In this document: piece by piece, positions 29,550-38,900 of the stretch
Layout: each line of letters opens with the position of its first letter
Numbering within the stretch: position 1 is the first letter of the stretch
Origin: Ancrocorticia populi
GTDB lineage: Bacteria > Actinomycetota > Actinomycetes > Actinomycetales > Actinomycetaceae
Direction: 5' to 3'
Assembly: GCF_003123745.1 (NCBI RefSeq)
Contig: NZ_QETB01000002.1
Span: forward strand, 1 to 64,000
DNA: 64,000 nt
Notes under the pieces: model-generated
The model's database searches: none
Seen by the model: only the letters and a program-made list of their open reading frames with translations
What the model was told of the DNA's origin: nothing
Made by a program: the position numbers and the translations under genes

Positions 29550-29981
29550 ATGAGCTGGTACATTTGGCTGATTGTTGCCATCGTATGTTTCATCATCGAA
29601 ACCTTCACGGTGGAGTTCACATTCTTGATGCTCGGCGGATCGGCTCTTATTGCAACGGGCGTTGCCTTTGGAACAGAGAGCATTGTATGGCAAGTTCTCG
29701 CCTTCTCTTTGGCGGCACTTGTTCTCATTCTTTTCGCCCGGCCATGGGCGCTAAAAAAGATGAACCCGAAAGGCGCTGCCGCGGGTAACGTATACGGGCA
29801 AGTTGGAAAAGCGGCTCGCACGCTCACGGGCGTAGACGAGCGGTCAGGCCGCGTCAAGATTGGTGGGGATGTGTGGTCAGCTCGCTCAGTGGGCGGATTG
29901 ATCCCGGAGGGCAGTGACGTCGTCGTCGTCCAAATCGACGGTGCCACCGCGGTCGTGGCACCTCGCCCACCCCAACCGTAA
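29550..29981 (+). CDS. NfeD-family membrane protein
   Basis: 143 residues. Two or three N-terminal membrane helices (WYIWLIVAIVCFIIETF, FLMLGGSALIATGVAFG, VLAFSLAALVLILFA) are followed by a soluble OB-like NfeD domain with GQVGKAARTLTG, SGRVKIGGDVWSAR and IPEGSDVVVVQIDG. NfeD proteins are encoded next to SPFH proteins and are thought to act together on membrane domains; that is the case here, 25 bases upstream. GGGAGGA precedes the ATG. Confidence 0.9.
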   Translation: MSWYIWLIVAIVCFIIETFTVEFTFLMLGGSALIATGVAFGTESIVWQVLAFSLAALVLILFARPWALKKMNPKGAAAGNVYGQVGKAARTLTGVDERSGRVKIGGDVWSARSVGGLIPEGSDVVVVQIDGATAVVAPRPPQP

Positions 29982-30006
29982 TCCCATCAACCATCGGAGG
30001 AACCAT

Positions 30007-31137
30007 ATGGAACCGGGCAATGTTGTAGGAATTCTTCTTATCCTGCTGCTCGTCCTTGTAGTTGTGTCTGTTTTTCGGGCGATCTTCAAGGTACATCAGG
30101 GATATACCGTAATTGTGGAGCGGCTAGGGCGCTACCACAAGACGTATCAGCCGGGGCTTCATTTCCTCGTGCCGTTCTTTGACACGATTCGTCAGCGAAT
30201 CGATATGCGTGAGCAGGTTGTTCCGTTCCCGCCGCAAACGGTGATTACGTCGGATAACATCAACGTTTCGATCGATACTGTCATCTACTATCAGATCACT
30301 AACCCCGAGGCGGCAACATACGAGATCGCCAACCCTATGTCGGCTATTGAGCAGCTCTCAGTTACAACCATGCGTAACATCATTGGCACGATGGACATGG
30401 AGCAGGCGCTTACGGGCCGCGATCAGATCAACGGACAACTCCGTGGAGTGCTGGACGAAGCAACCGGACGCTGGGGTATCCGCGTTTCCCGCGTGGAGCT
30501 TAAGGCGATTGATCCGCCGGCAACCGTGCAGAGTGCCATGGAACAGCAGATGAAGGCCGAACGTGATCGCCGCGCAGCCATTCTCACCGCTGAAGGTGTC
30601 AAGCAGTCCGCTATTCTGACCGCTGAAGGTGAGAAGCAGTCCGCTATTCTTCGCGCCGAAGGTCAGGCACAGTCCACGATCTTGAAGGCTCAAGGTGAAT
30701 CGCGAGCCATCCTTCAGGTGTTTGACGCTATCCATCGCGGCAACGCCGATCCGAAGCTGCTCTCCTACGAGTACATTCGGATGCTGCCGCAGATCGCTCA
30801 GTCTTCTTCCTCGAAGCTCTGGATGATCCCGTCCGATCTAACCTCTGCGCTGGACGCCGTATCTAAGGGCTTTAGCCAGCCGGCAGATGCAGACGATGAC
30901 GGTTCCGATGCAAACGATGTGCCCGGGGCTCCACGTGTGCGGTTCCCCGAAAACGGCGAAATTGCCGATGCGTTGGCCTCCACCAACCTGCCAGATATTG
31001 ATCAGGCGCTCGCCGATGCCAAGGGCGAGGCGAATAAGGCCACTGATGTGGCAGCCGAATCGGGCCAGCAGAGTGGACGGCGCTACAACCCGGATGCGGA
31101 AGCTGGGCAGCGTCCCGACGTGCCGGGTGGAATCTAA
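30007..31137 (+). CDS. SPFH/stomatin-like membrane protein (QmcA type)
   Basis: 376 residues. An N-terminal membrane helix (VVGILLILLLVLVVVSVF) is followed by the SPFH domain (VIVERLGRYHKTYQPGLHFLVPFFDTIRQRIDMREQV...VITSDNINVSIDTVIYYQI). Then comes a coiled coil built of AEGxKQSAIL repeats around 195-235 and a polar C-terminal tail. Such proteins oligomerise on membranes. ATG at 30007 follows GGAGGA and starts the membrane helix; upstream starts would lie inside nfeD. Same operon as the NfeD gene. Confidence 0.92.
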   Translation: MEPGNVVGILLILLLVLVVVSVFRAIFKVHQGYTVIVERLGRYHKTYQPGLHFLVPFFDTIRQRIDMREQVVPFPPQTVITSDNINVSIDTVIYYQITNPEAATYEIANPMSAIEQLSVTTMRNIIGTMDMEQALTGRDQINGQLRGVLDEATGRWGIRVSRVELKAIDPPATVQSAMEQQMKAERDRRAAILTAEGVKQSAILTAEGEKQSAILRAEGQAQSTILKAQGESRAILQVFDAIHRGNADPKLLSYEYIRMLPQIAQSSSSKLWMIPSDLTSALDAVSKGFSQPADADDDGSDANDVPGAPRVRFPENGEIADALASTNLPDIDQALADAKGEANKATDVAAESGQQSGRRYNPDAEAGQRPDVPGGI

Positions 31138-31149
31138 ACTCAATAGCTA

Positions 31150-31190
31150 AAAAGGCGCGGACTGGGGAAAACTCGGTCCGCGCCTTTTGC
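31150..31190 (+). terminator. Rho-independent terminator after the SPFH gene
   Basis: A perfect 13-bp stem pairs AAAAGGCGCGGAC (31150-31162) with GTCCGCGCCTTTT (31176-31188) across a 13-base loop. The stem itself ends in a T-run, and A-run plus T-run make it work on both strands. It begins 12 bases after the stop. Confidence 0.9.
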
Positions 31191-31228
31191 TTTGGTGGTG
31201 GGAACGATTCGCGGGTAGCGGGATCGGC

Positions 31229-32098
31229 GTGCAACGATTAGGCGTGCTTATTCCGATAAACGATTTGGACGATCCGCGTCTTCTTGACTACACGCATCTA
31301 ACCGATGTGGCGCTGCGGCGAAAGCTGGAAACGGACCATGGGCTGTACATGGCCGAGTCCACCAAGGTGATTATGCGCGCGATACAGGCGGGGCATACGC
31401 CGCGTTCGTTCCTTACGGATGCCCGCTGGTTGGCCGATCTTCAGCCGTGGATCGAGCAGGCCACCGGGAGTGCGGATGGTGGGGATCTGCCCGTATTCAT
31501 CGGAGAAGAGGAAAAGCTTCAACAGATCACCGGGTTCCATCTGCATCGCGGTGCGTTGGCGGCGATGAACCGGCCGCCGTTGGCCGATCCGGTGGATCTT
31601 GTGCGTACGGCGCGAGCCGGAGGGCCCGCTCGCCGGATTGTGATCCTTGAGGGGCTTGTTGACCATACCAACGTTGGGGCGATTTTCCGCTCGGCGGCCG
31701 CCCTTGGGGTGGATGCCGTGCTTGTGAGCGACGATTGTGGGGATCCGCTTTATCGGCGTTCGGTGCGTGTGTCCATGGGAACGGTGTTCCAAATCCCGTG
31801 GACCCGAATTCACGAGTGGCCACGTTCTATCGAGCGGTTGCATCAAGCGGGTATTACCACGGCGGCTCTAGCCCTTCGGGATGACGCGATGGCGCTGAAT
31901 GAGTTCGCGCGCTTGAAAGAGTGTACAGGAGAGGATTCGCGGGTAGCGCTCATCATGGGAACCGAGGGAGACGGGCTCAAGCAGCGAACCATTAGTGCCG
32001 CCAGCTACGCCGTGACTATTCCCATGGCTGGTCACGTGGATTCGCTTAATGTGGCGGCGGCCAGCGCGGTGGCGTGCTGGGAGCTGCGGCTTCCCTAG
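31229..32098 (+). CDS. TrmH/SpoU-family RNA 2'-O-methyltransferase
   Basis: About 289 residues. An N-terminal substrate-binding part (LETDHGLYMAESTKVIMRAI, in RNA 2'-O ribose methyltransferase style) is followed by the SPOUT domain with VDHTNVGAIFRSAAALGVDAVL, MGTEGDGL and VTIPMAGHVDSLNVAAASAVACWE. The three SpoU motifs are complete, so it should bind S-adenosylmethionine in a knot fold. The exact target, 23S rRNA or tRNA, cannot be told. GTG at 31229 is chosen; GTG at 31244 is also possible, and a TTG at 31187 lies inside the terminator. Confidence 0.88.
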   Translation: MQRLGVLIPINDLDDPRLLDYTHLTDVALRRKLETDHGLYMAESTKVIMRAIQAGHTPRSFLTDARWLADLQPWIEQATGSADGGDLPVFIGEEEKLQQITGFHLHRGALAAMNRPPLADPVDLVRTARAGGPARRIVILEGLVDHTNVGAIFRSAAALGVDAVLVSDDCGDPLYRRSVRVSMGTVFQIPWTRIHEWPRSIERLHQAGITTAALALRDDAMALNEFARLKECTGEDSRVALIMGTEGDGLKQRTISAASYAVTIPMAGHVDSLNVAAASAVACWELRLP

Positions 32099-32117
32099 CA
32101 AGACGTTCTTAAAGACT

Positions 32118-32155
32118 ACCGGGTATACCCCGTCGATGTGCGGGGCATACCCGGT
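32118..32155. promoter_or_regulatory. Paired palindromic operator upstream of the XRE regulator
   Basis: Two arms, 32118-32132 and 32141-32155, are inverted repeats of 15 bp with one mismatch around an 8-base centre. Each arm contains its own palindrome: GGGTATACCC (32121-32130, perfect) and GGGCATACCC (32143-32152, one base off). Their centres are 22 bp apart, two helical turns. No T-run follows. The element ends 12 bases before the regulator start codon at 32168, which suits autoregulation. As an alternative it could act as a hairpin at the end of the methyltransferase transcript. Confidence 0.6.
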
Positions 32156-32167
32156 GAAGGTGAAGCT

Positions 32168-32461
32168 ATGGCCGAACCTTCACCTTTGGAAAAGAACATT
32201 GCATCCCTCTTCGCGAAAACTATCCGCGAGCGCCGCGAGGATCTGGGAATGTCTCAAGAAGAGGTGGCTCAGAAGGCGGGAATTGATCGCAATCACTATC
32301 AGCTCATGGAGCACGCGCGTTCTGACCGCAAGACAAATCGGCCAGCTAACCCGCAGATGTTCACTCTTTTGCGGTTGGCTGAGGCGCTCGATATGCCCCT
32401 CGAAGATCTTCTCGAGGGGATCTCTATCACCTATCGCCGTGAAAGCGGTGCCGGTGTTTAA
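32168..32461 (+). CDS. XRE-family transcriptional regulator
   Basis: 97 residues. The helix-turn-helix is IRERREDLGMSQEEVAQKAGIDRNHYQLMEHARSD, followed by NPQMFTLLRLAEALDMPLEDLLEG. A slightly long loop of about 10 residues (DRKTNRPANP) sits between the recognition helix and the last helices. No effector domain. ATG at 32168 (MAEPSP) with GAAGGTGAAG upstream is preferred to one at 32138 inside the palindrome. It probably represses its own promoter. Ends overlap convergently with trmL by 4 bases. Confidence 0.85.
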   Translation: MAEPSPLEKNIASLFAKTIRERREDLGMSQEEVAQKAGIDRNHYQLMEHARSDRKTNRPANPQMFTLLRLAEALDMPLEDLLEGISITYRRESGAGV

Positions 32462-32937
32462 GAGATAACGGAAGCCCCGGCGTAATCCAGTTGGCGCCAT
32501 GCCTCGTAGACTGCGATAGATGCCGAGTTGGCTAGATTGAGCGAACGCAGGTGCGGCATCATGGGGATGCGCAGAGCTTTCTCGATCGCTGGGTGGGCAA
32601 CAACGCTGGCGGGAAGTCCAGTGGGTTCGGGGCCGAAGAGGAGTACGTCCCCTTCTTGGTAGGAGACGTTGGCGAAACTGTTCTCCGTGTGTCCGGTAAA
32701 TGCGAAGATTCGGTTGCCCGCTACGTCCGCAAGGAGCGCATCGAAATCCTTGTGGATCCGAAGGTCGGCGAGATCATGATAGTCAAGGCCAGCGCGCTTG
32801 AGGTGGGCATCGGAGAAGTTGAAGCCCAATGGCTCCACAAGATGCAGGGTTGAACCTGTGCATGCGGCGAGGCGGATAGCCGCTCCGGTATTGCCGGGGA
32901 TGCGTGGCTCGAAAAAGACGATATGAAACACCCCCAC
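32458..32937 (-). CDS. trmL: tRNA (cytidine(34)-2'-O)-methyltransferase TrmL
   Basis: 159 residues, a minimal SPOUT methyltransferase. The family start FHIVFFEPRIPGNTGAAIRLAACTGSTLHLVEPLGF, the middle DVLLFGPEPTGLP and the end RIPMMPHLRSLNLANSASIAVYEAWRQL are all diagnostic. It methylates the wobble ribose of tRNA-Leu in E. coli. Start could be the GTG at 32937 or the GTG at 32931, which gives MFHIVFFEP as in homologs. Both starts lie in the arm of the hairpin 32926-32963. Confidence 0.92.
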   Translation of the reverse strand: MGVFHIVFFEPRIPGNTGAAIRLAACTGSTLHLVEPLGFNFSDAHLKRAGLDYHDLADLRIHKDFDALLADVAGNRIFAFTGHTENSFANVSYQEGDVLLFGPEPTGLPASVVAHPAIEKALRIPMMPHLRSLNLANSASIAVYEAWRQLDYAGASVIS

Positions 32938-32963
32938 ATGGTACGCGGCTCGTGGGGGTGTTT
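32926..32963 (-). terminator. Terminator of the PEBP gene overlapping the trmL start
   Basis: AAACACCCCCAC (about 32926-32937) pairs with GTGGGGGTGTTT (32952-32963) around a 14-base loop. Read on the reverse strand it begins 7 bases after the stop of the PEBP gene and ends in TTT. The 3' arm contains the start codon of trmL, so the hairpin may both end the upstream transcript and mask trmL translation on read-through RNA. Confidence 0.7.
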
Positions 32964-32969
32964 GCGCTT

Positions 32970-33503
32970 TTATGGGCGTTGGTATGTGGTGGTTAGGCGC
33001 GCCCTAGCGATCGTATGGAAAAGTGCGGTAAATGCGGTTGTGGTAGCCGTGACGGCCGAGGCGTCTAGGCCAAGAGTGGGGACGTCAAGTGCGTGCACTG
33101 CAAAGATGTAGCGATGCGGACGATCGCCGGCAGGCGGGGCGGATCCCGCGTAGCGAGCTTCGCTCGCATCGTTGTTCACGTGAGCCGCGGGGTCTGGTAG
33201 GAGAATGTCGGAGCTACCCGCACCCTGATCCAGACTTGTTGTGGTGCGCGGTACGTCAAGGATTGTCCAATGCCAGTACCCGGCGGGAGTGGGTGCGTCG
33301 GGATCGAAGCAGGAGACGAGGAAGCTTTGAGTTTCCTCTGGGAAGCCTTCCCAGGAGAGTTGTGGGGAAAGGTTTGCTCCATCGGCTGTGTGGATGAGAG
33401 GTAGGGCCTCCCCATCGTGCATGTCCGTACTGGTGAGAGTGAATGACGGGCAAGGTGGGAGCAGGTTGTAAGGTTCGGGTGCGATTGGTCGTGTGATGTC
33501 CAT
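32970..33503 (-). CDS. YbhB/YbcL-type phosphatidylethanolamine-binding (Raf kinase inhibitor-like) protein
   Basis: 177 residues. Conserved motifs are DGANLSPQLSWEGFPEETQSF, CFDPDAPTPAGYWHWTILDVP and APPAGDRPHRYIFAVHALD, the anion-binding pocket of the PEBP family. No signal peptide is seen, so it is probably cytoplasmic. The biochemical role of the bacterial family is not settled. ATG start. Divergent from the mutasome operon across 128 bases. Confidence 0.9.
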   Translation of the reverse strand: MDITRPIAPEPYNLLPPCPSFTLTSTDMHDGEALPLIHTADGANLSPQLSWEGFPEETQSFLVSCFDPDAPTPAGYWHWTILDVPRTTTSLDQGAGSSDILLPDPAAHVNNDASEARYAGSAPPAGDRPHRYIFAVHALDVPTLGLDASAVTATTTAFTALFHTIARARLTTTYQRP

Positions 33504-33598
33504 AACACAACGCTAAATCATCGTGAGTTCCAAGCGAAAGAGGCTGGGCCGAAAGATGGTGAGTAGAAAGGTGTCGGAGGAAGAGACTATCCTGAATA

Positions 33599-33614
33599 TC
33601 GAACACCATTTCGA
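33599..33614 (+). promoter_or_regulatory. LexA-type SOS box upstream of imuA'
   Basis: TCGAACACCATTTCGA matches the actinobacterial SOS box TCGAAC-N4-GTTCGA at 11 of 12 defined positions (T for G at 33609). It lies 17 bases upstream of the imuA' ATG. In mycobacteria the imuA'-imuB and dnaE2 genes are LexA controlled, so damage induction of the whole downstream operon is expected. Confidence 0.75.
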
Positions 33615-33631
33615 ACATGAAGGGAGGGGAC

Positions 33632-34342
33632 ATGGACGCGTCTGGACGCCTGAGCGCCGCACGAAATGCACTTGTGCAGGCCGAGGCGGCAGTGGGGCTG
33701 GCAAGGCAATCTCTCCCGGTTCACGAAGAAGAGTTTCAGGCGGGCGGTGGGCGCTGGGAGATCCCCACCTGCCTGAGTGGAGTGTTTCCTTCGGGACTTC
33801 GCTACGGAATGACCATTGGTATTCACGGAAGCCGTCTCGCCAGCATGCTTACTGCGGGGATCGCCAGTGATCAAGGGGCATGGGTGGCGTGCCTAGGTAT
33901 GCCGGATATGAGCTGGGGCCTTGCCTCGATCCTTGGCATGAACCTGCAACACACAGTCTGGGTTCCCCAGTGCTCCAGCTCCTTCCTACCTCAGGCGATA
34001 TCGGCTGCCATTGACGGCTTTGACGTTGTACTTGTTGGCCAGGGCTTGCTGGAGCAGGGGGATAGGCGAGTGCTTTCCCGCCGGGCTCTATCACGCGAGA
34101 CCCTCCTGCTTGGGGAGGGGTGGGATACGCGCGTCGGAACCCGCGGCACCCTCGTTGATTTAGAAGGACTTGACCAAGGAGAGGGCCACATTTCTTCACT
34201 CGCCCTGCGCCTGGCAGGAATGTCCTCCTCGGAGGTATCCGGGGAATCGGCCCTCATAGAGATAACGGACACCGGATGGAAGGGAACTAAGGAAACGGTT
34301 AGCGGAAAGACTCACCGGCATCTAGAGGTCGTGAGCTTATGA
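33632..34342 (+). CDS. imuA': ImuA' RecA-like mutasome accessory protein
   Basis: 236 residues. It resembles the RecA-like ImuA' protein: IPTCLSGVFPSGLRYGMTIGIHGSRLASMLTAGIASDQGAW aligns with the Walker A region of RecA, but the GxxGxGKT motif itself is lost, so ATP binding is doubtful. ImuA' links ImuB to the error-prone polymerase DnaE2. ATG at 33632 has GAAGGGAGGGGAC just upstream. Ends overlap imuB by 4 bases (ATGA). Confidence 0.82.
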   Translation: MDASGRLSAARNALVQAEAAVGLARQSLPVHEEEFQAGGGRWEIPTCLSGVFPSGLRYGMTIGIHGSRLASMLTAGIASDQGAWVACLGMPDMSWGLASILGMNLQHTVWVPQCSSSFLPQAISAAIDGFDVVLVGQGLLEQGDRRVLSRRALSRETLLLGEGWDTRVGTRGTLVDLEGLDQGEGHISSLALRLAGMSSSEVSGESALIEITDTGWKGTKETVSGKTHRHLEVVSL

Positions 34343-35901
34343 AGCTCTCTGGAAGTGTCTGGATTCCGGACTGGCCGGTCACTGCCGCGGAGATAGCCGG
34401 AGATGTGGATTCGGCAACGCCGGCGGCGGTATATGGAAAACGTGGCATTCTCTCGGCAAACTCGTGGGCGCGCAGAGAGGGGATCACCGAAGGAATGCGT
34501 CAACGCAGCGCGCATTCCCTGAGCCCTCACGCCCTGTTGCTTCCCGCTGATCCGGAGCGCGAGTCTCTCAGGTTCGAACCAGTCCTGCGGGCTTTGGATC
34601 GCCATATCGCCAACGTGACAGTTGTTAGCTCCGGCAGCGTTCTCTTCACCGCCGCGGGGGCGATAAAGGCAGCGGGATCGGCGGAACTTCTTGGAGAGGA
34701 GATCATCGGAGAAATCAACGATGTAGCTGGTTGTGAGGCCCTCGTGGGATTTGGCTACGGAACACTGGCCACCCTCTTGGCTGCCAGAGATAACAGCGTC
34801 GTTTCCCTCGCGGAGACGGACTCCTTCATTGGTAGAGAGCCACTGTCTTCACTGCTTGTTGCGGCCCCCTCAGAGGATAGCCGCGAAGACCTAATGGAGT
34901 GTCTCAACCTCTTGGAAAGGCTCGGGCTGCGGCGTCTTGGAGAGGTTCGCCAGTTGGGGCGAACTGCTCTGACCACTAGGTTCGGGAAGATTGGTCAGCT
35001 TATCTGGGCCCTAGTTGATGGGGACGATGTGCATGTGGCACATCGTCAGGAGGCCACACCTGAATTCTCTGTTACGCGCACATTTGAGCCGCCGCTGGAA
35101 ACCACAGAGCAGACCGTATTCGCCGCAAAAATACTCGCAGATGAACTGGGTGAAGAGATTGTGTCGCGTTCTCTGGCCGGAGGAAGGCTTCTCATCACGG
35201 CCTCTTTGATGAACGGGAACGAACTGGAAAGGGCATGGCTGCTTGATGGCGGCAGTGTCAAAGATGTTGTTGACCGGGTTCGATGGCAGTTAGGAAGCTG
35301 GCTATCGAGCGGGGAGGACGGATCGAGCATTGTTCGGTTAAGTCTGAAGATGAGTGATCTCCTGCCCGCAGGCTACCGGCCACAGCCGCTGTGGGGCGGA
35401 CAGAGCGTAAGCGAACATCAGGCGACGAAGGCGGCGCTCAGACTTCAAAGCCTTCTAGGAGAAGAATCGATCGCGGTTCCCTATCGGGTGGGGAGCCGCA
35501 TTCCGAGCGAGCGTTACCGCACCAGAGCCTGGAACGAGGCACCCGATCATGAAGACCAAGGTGAGTTGCCCTGGCCCGGTTCTATCCCCGAGCCCCCACC
35601 ATGTCTCCTTCACACCGAGCCGATCGCTGTGAATCTCCTGGGAGCTTGTGGGCATCAGTTGCAGGTATCGGGAGAAGGTGAACTTGGATGCCCCCAAGGA
35701 TGCGCAGCCCAGCAGCCGTCGCTTCTTCGCGGGCGCGGCGGAGATATCGCCATTACGAGGTTCGCGGGTCCGTGGATTATCGAACAACGATGGTGGGACC
35801 ATCCCGTGCGCCGGGCCTACCTGCAGGTCGCGGGCGCGGGCATCGGCGTACTTGTCTACATCGAAAACAACGAGTGGAAGGAAGAAGGACGCTATGTCTG
35901 A
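34339..35901 (+). CDS. imuB: ImuB, Y-family polymerase-like mutasome hub
   Basis: 520 residues with a Y-family fold. The N-terminus reads VWIPDWPVTAA where active enzymes have a DxDxFF motif, and the second acidic cluster (SxDE) is replaced by VVSSGSVLF near 97, so it must be catalytically dead, as in other ImuB proteins. The helix-hairpin-helix LNLLERLGLRRLGEVRQLGRTALTTRFG lies near 190. PQPLWGG near 355 resembles the beta-clamp motif of mycobacterial ImuB (QLPLWG). The gene overlaps both neighbours. Confidence 0.88.
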   Translation: MKLSGSVWIPDWPVTAAEIAGDVDSATPAAVYGKRGILSANSWARREGITEGMRQRSAHSLSPHALLLPADPERESLRFEPVLRALDRHIANVTVVSSGSVLFTAAGAIKAAGSAELLGEEIIGEINDVAGCEALVGFGYGTLATLLAARDNSVVSLAETDSFIGREPLSSLLVAAPSEDSREDLMECLNLLERLGLRRLGEVRQLGRTALTTRFGKIGQLIWALVDGDDVHVAHRQEATPEFSVTRTFEPPLETTEQTVFAAKILADELGEEIVSRSLAGGRLLITASLMNGNELERAWLLDGGSVKDVVDRVRWQLGSWLSSGEDGSSIVRLSLKMSDLLPAGYRPQPLWGGQSVSEHQATKAALRLQSLLGEESIAVPYRVGSRIPSERYRTRAWNEAPDHEDQGELPWPGSIPEPPPCLLHTEPIAVNLLGACGHQLQVSGEGELGCPQGCAAQQPSLLRGRGGDIAITRFAGPWIIEQRWWDHPVRRAYLQVAGAGIGVLVYIENNEWKEEGRYV

Positions 35902-38900
35902 TTGGACCAGCTACTGCGAACTTCACGCTCATTCCTCCTATAGCTTTCTTGACGGGGCCTCCCTTCCCTCCGAATTGGTAGAACGGGCCGTTGAGCTCGA
36001 ACTCGAAGCGCTCGCCATCACCGATCACGATGGTTTCCCGGGTGCTGTCCAGCACATGGAGGCGGCCCGCAGCACCGGCCTCGCCACGGTGTTTGGCACA
36101 GAGCTCACGTTGGGCAATTCCCCGAACGCCGGGGACTCGCGCACCGGAGCTGAGGATCCGCCCGGAGAACACGTTCTCCTCATAGCTCGAAATGCTCAGG
36201 GATATCAGTCCCTTTCCAGCACTGTTGGCCAAGCCAAGTTGGCCGGCGGCAAGAAAGGGGAGGCACACTACACGCTGGAAGGGTTGGCCGAGAGCGCTCG
36301 CGGCCAATGGCTCCTGCTTACAGGATGCCGCAAGGGTAGGGTGAACCGCGGGCTATCAAGCAGAGGTCCCGGTTTTGATCCGGACACAGCCCGGCGTGAA
36401 CTTGAGTACCTGATCAGTCTATTTGGACGCGACAACGTGGCCGTTGAGCTCACGAACACAGGTGCCCCGCTTGACCGCGAGCGCTGCAACCTTCTGGCGG
36501 AGCTTGCCCAGTCCGTCGGGGTGGACTCGGTTGCCACGGGCAACGTGCACTACGCGAGAGCACAGGACCGCCCGATTGCTGATGTTCTTGCCGCAACGCG
36601 GGCCCGCCGCCCCTTGAGCGCGATGGATCCCTACCTGCCAGCCTCGGGACAGTACCTGCGTTCGGGGGCCCAGATGCTCCAGCGCCACCGCGATCACCCT
36701 CAAGCCATTGAAGCGGCCGCACGGCTCGGACGTGAATGTTCCTTCGATCTTCATCTTTTGGCTCCTAATCTTCCGCCCTTTCCCGTGCCCAAGGGGCACA
36801 CAGAGGCCACGTGGCTGCGCGAGCTCACTGGGCGGCGCGCGACGGAACGATACGGCACCCCCAAAGATAATCCGGCGGCATGGAAGCAGATCAACCACGA
36901 GCTTGACGTGATCGAGCAGTTGGGATTTCCCGGCTACTTCCTCATTGTTGAAGAGATCACGAACTTCTGCCGAAGTGAGGGCATCTGGTGTCAGGGACGC
37001 GGATCTGCCGCAAACTCGGCAGTATGCTACGCACTGGGAATCACTGCCGTTGACGCAGTCAAACATCACATGCTCTTCGAGCGTTTTCTTTCCCCCGGGC
37101 GGTCAGGCCCTCCGGATATAGACGTAGATATTGAATCTGGCCGCCGCGAGTTAGTGATCCAGCACGTCTATGAACGCTACGGGCGCACGCGCGCCGCACA
37201 GGTGGCCAACGCGATCACCTACCGCCCGCGATCAGCCATACGGGATACCGCCCGCGCCTTTGGCTATGACCAAGGGCAGGCTGATCAGTGGGCGAAGAAT
37301 GTTGAGCACAAGGTTCCACGCCAGTCCGGGCGCACCGTGGACCTGACCAAGGACCTTCACCAAGCACAGACACAGCGACTGATCTCCCAAAGTGGCCGCT
37401 CGGGCCTTTTTCACGAGCGTTGGGAAACGGGAAGCATGCCACCGGAGATTAGTGAGATTGCAGCCCGCCTCCAACGCCTCCCGCGCCATCTGGGCATACA
37501 CTCGGGCGGGATGGTGTTGTGCGATCGTCCGGTGATTGACGTGTGCCCCGTCGGATGGGCCACCATGCCCGGGCGAACTGTCTTGCAGTGGGACAAAGAC
37601 GATTGCGCGGAGGCCGGACTAGTCAAGTTTGATCTCCTCGGACTGGGGATGCTCACCGCGCTGCGTATCGCGTTCACATGGCTCGCGGAAGGTGGCATCC
37701 GTGGAACTGACGGGAAAGCCCCCGACCTTCACAATCTTCCCCAAGAGGACCCACGGGTCTATCATCTCCTTCAGGCAGCGGACACTGTGGGTGTTTTCCA
37801 AGTTGAATCGCGCGCCCAGATGGCCACGCTGCCGCGGCTACGCCCCGAAGAGTTTTATGACATCGTCATTGAAGTGGCCCTCATACGCCCAGGTCCCATC
37901 CAAGGCCAAGCGGTCAGCCCCTATCTCAAGCGACGGCGAAAGCGCGAGGCAGTCACCTACCCTCACGAACTCCTGCGCCCGGCACTCGAAAAGACCCTAG
38001 GTGTGCCACTCTTTCAGGAACAGCTCATGCAGATCGCCATCGATGGGGCTGGCTTCACTCCTGTGCAGGCAGACAAACTGAGGAAGGCCATTAGCTCCAA
38101 ACGCTCCCACGAACGCATGGAGCAGATCCACGCTGAACTCATCGAGGGAATGCGCGCTCGCGGTATCGATGAGGAGACGGGAGAGGAGATTTATGACAAG
38201 CTTCAAGCGTTCGCAGAGTTTGGCTTCCCCGAATCTCATGCGTTTTCTTTTGCCTATCTGGTGTACGCCTCCGCTTGGCTCAAAGTGCACTATCCGGAAG
38301 AGTTTTACGCCGGTCTTCTCGGTGCTCAACCCATGGGCTTTTATTCGCCTCAATCTCTCGTGAGCGATGCTCGGCTTCACGGGGTTGCCGTCCGCCCTCC
38401 CGATGTTTCCTTCTCCTTGGAGGAGGCCTCGGTAGAAAAATGCGCGCCGAGGGACGTTGAACGCCATCGGCTTGTTGATGCCCATCCCGAGAAGGTGGTG
38501 CGGCTGGGCCTTTCTCAAGTTAGCGGGCTACAGCAGGCCATTCCCAGAATCTTGCAGGCCCGTGGGGAGGCCCCGTTCTCCGATGCCGCCGATCTGGCGC
38601 ATAGGGCACAGCTGTCGCGTCAGGATATTGAGGCTCTGGCCAGCGCGGGAGCTCTTGAATCATTAGGGACGGGGAGACGGCAGGGGATCTGGTTGGCCCA
38701 AAGCCTAGAGGATCACGGCGCTATCCATGGTCTGTACTATCAGCCCACAATCCCCGGTACTGCCGCACCGGCCCACATACCTGCTCTGCCTCAAATGAGC
38801 GAGGCGGAAAAGGTGAATGCTGATCTGGAAGTGACAGGGATATCCTCCTCCGCCTATCCCACGGAGTTTCTTCGCCCAGACCTTAAGGAGAGGAACGTTG

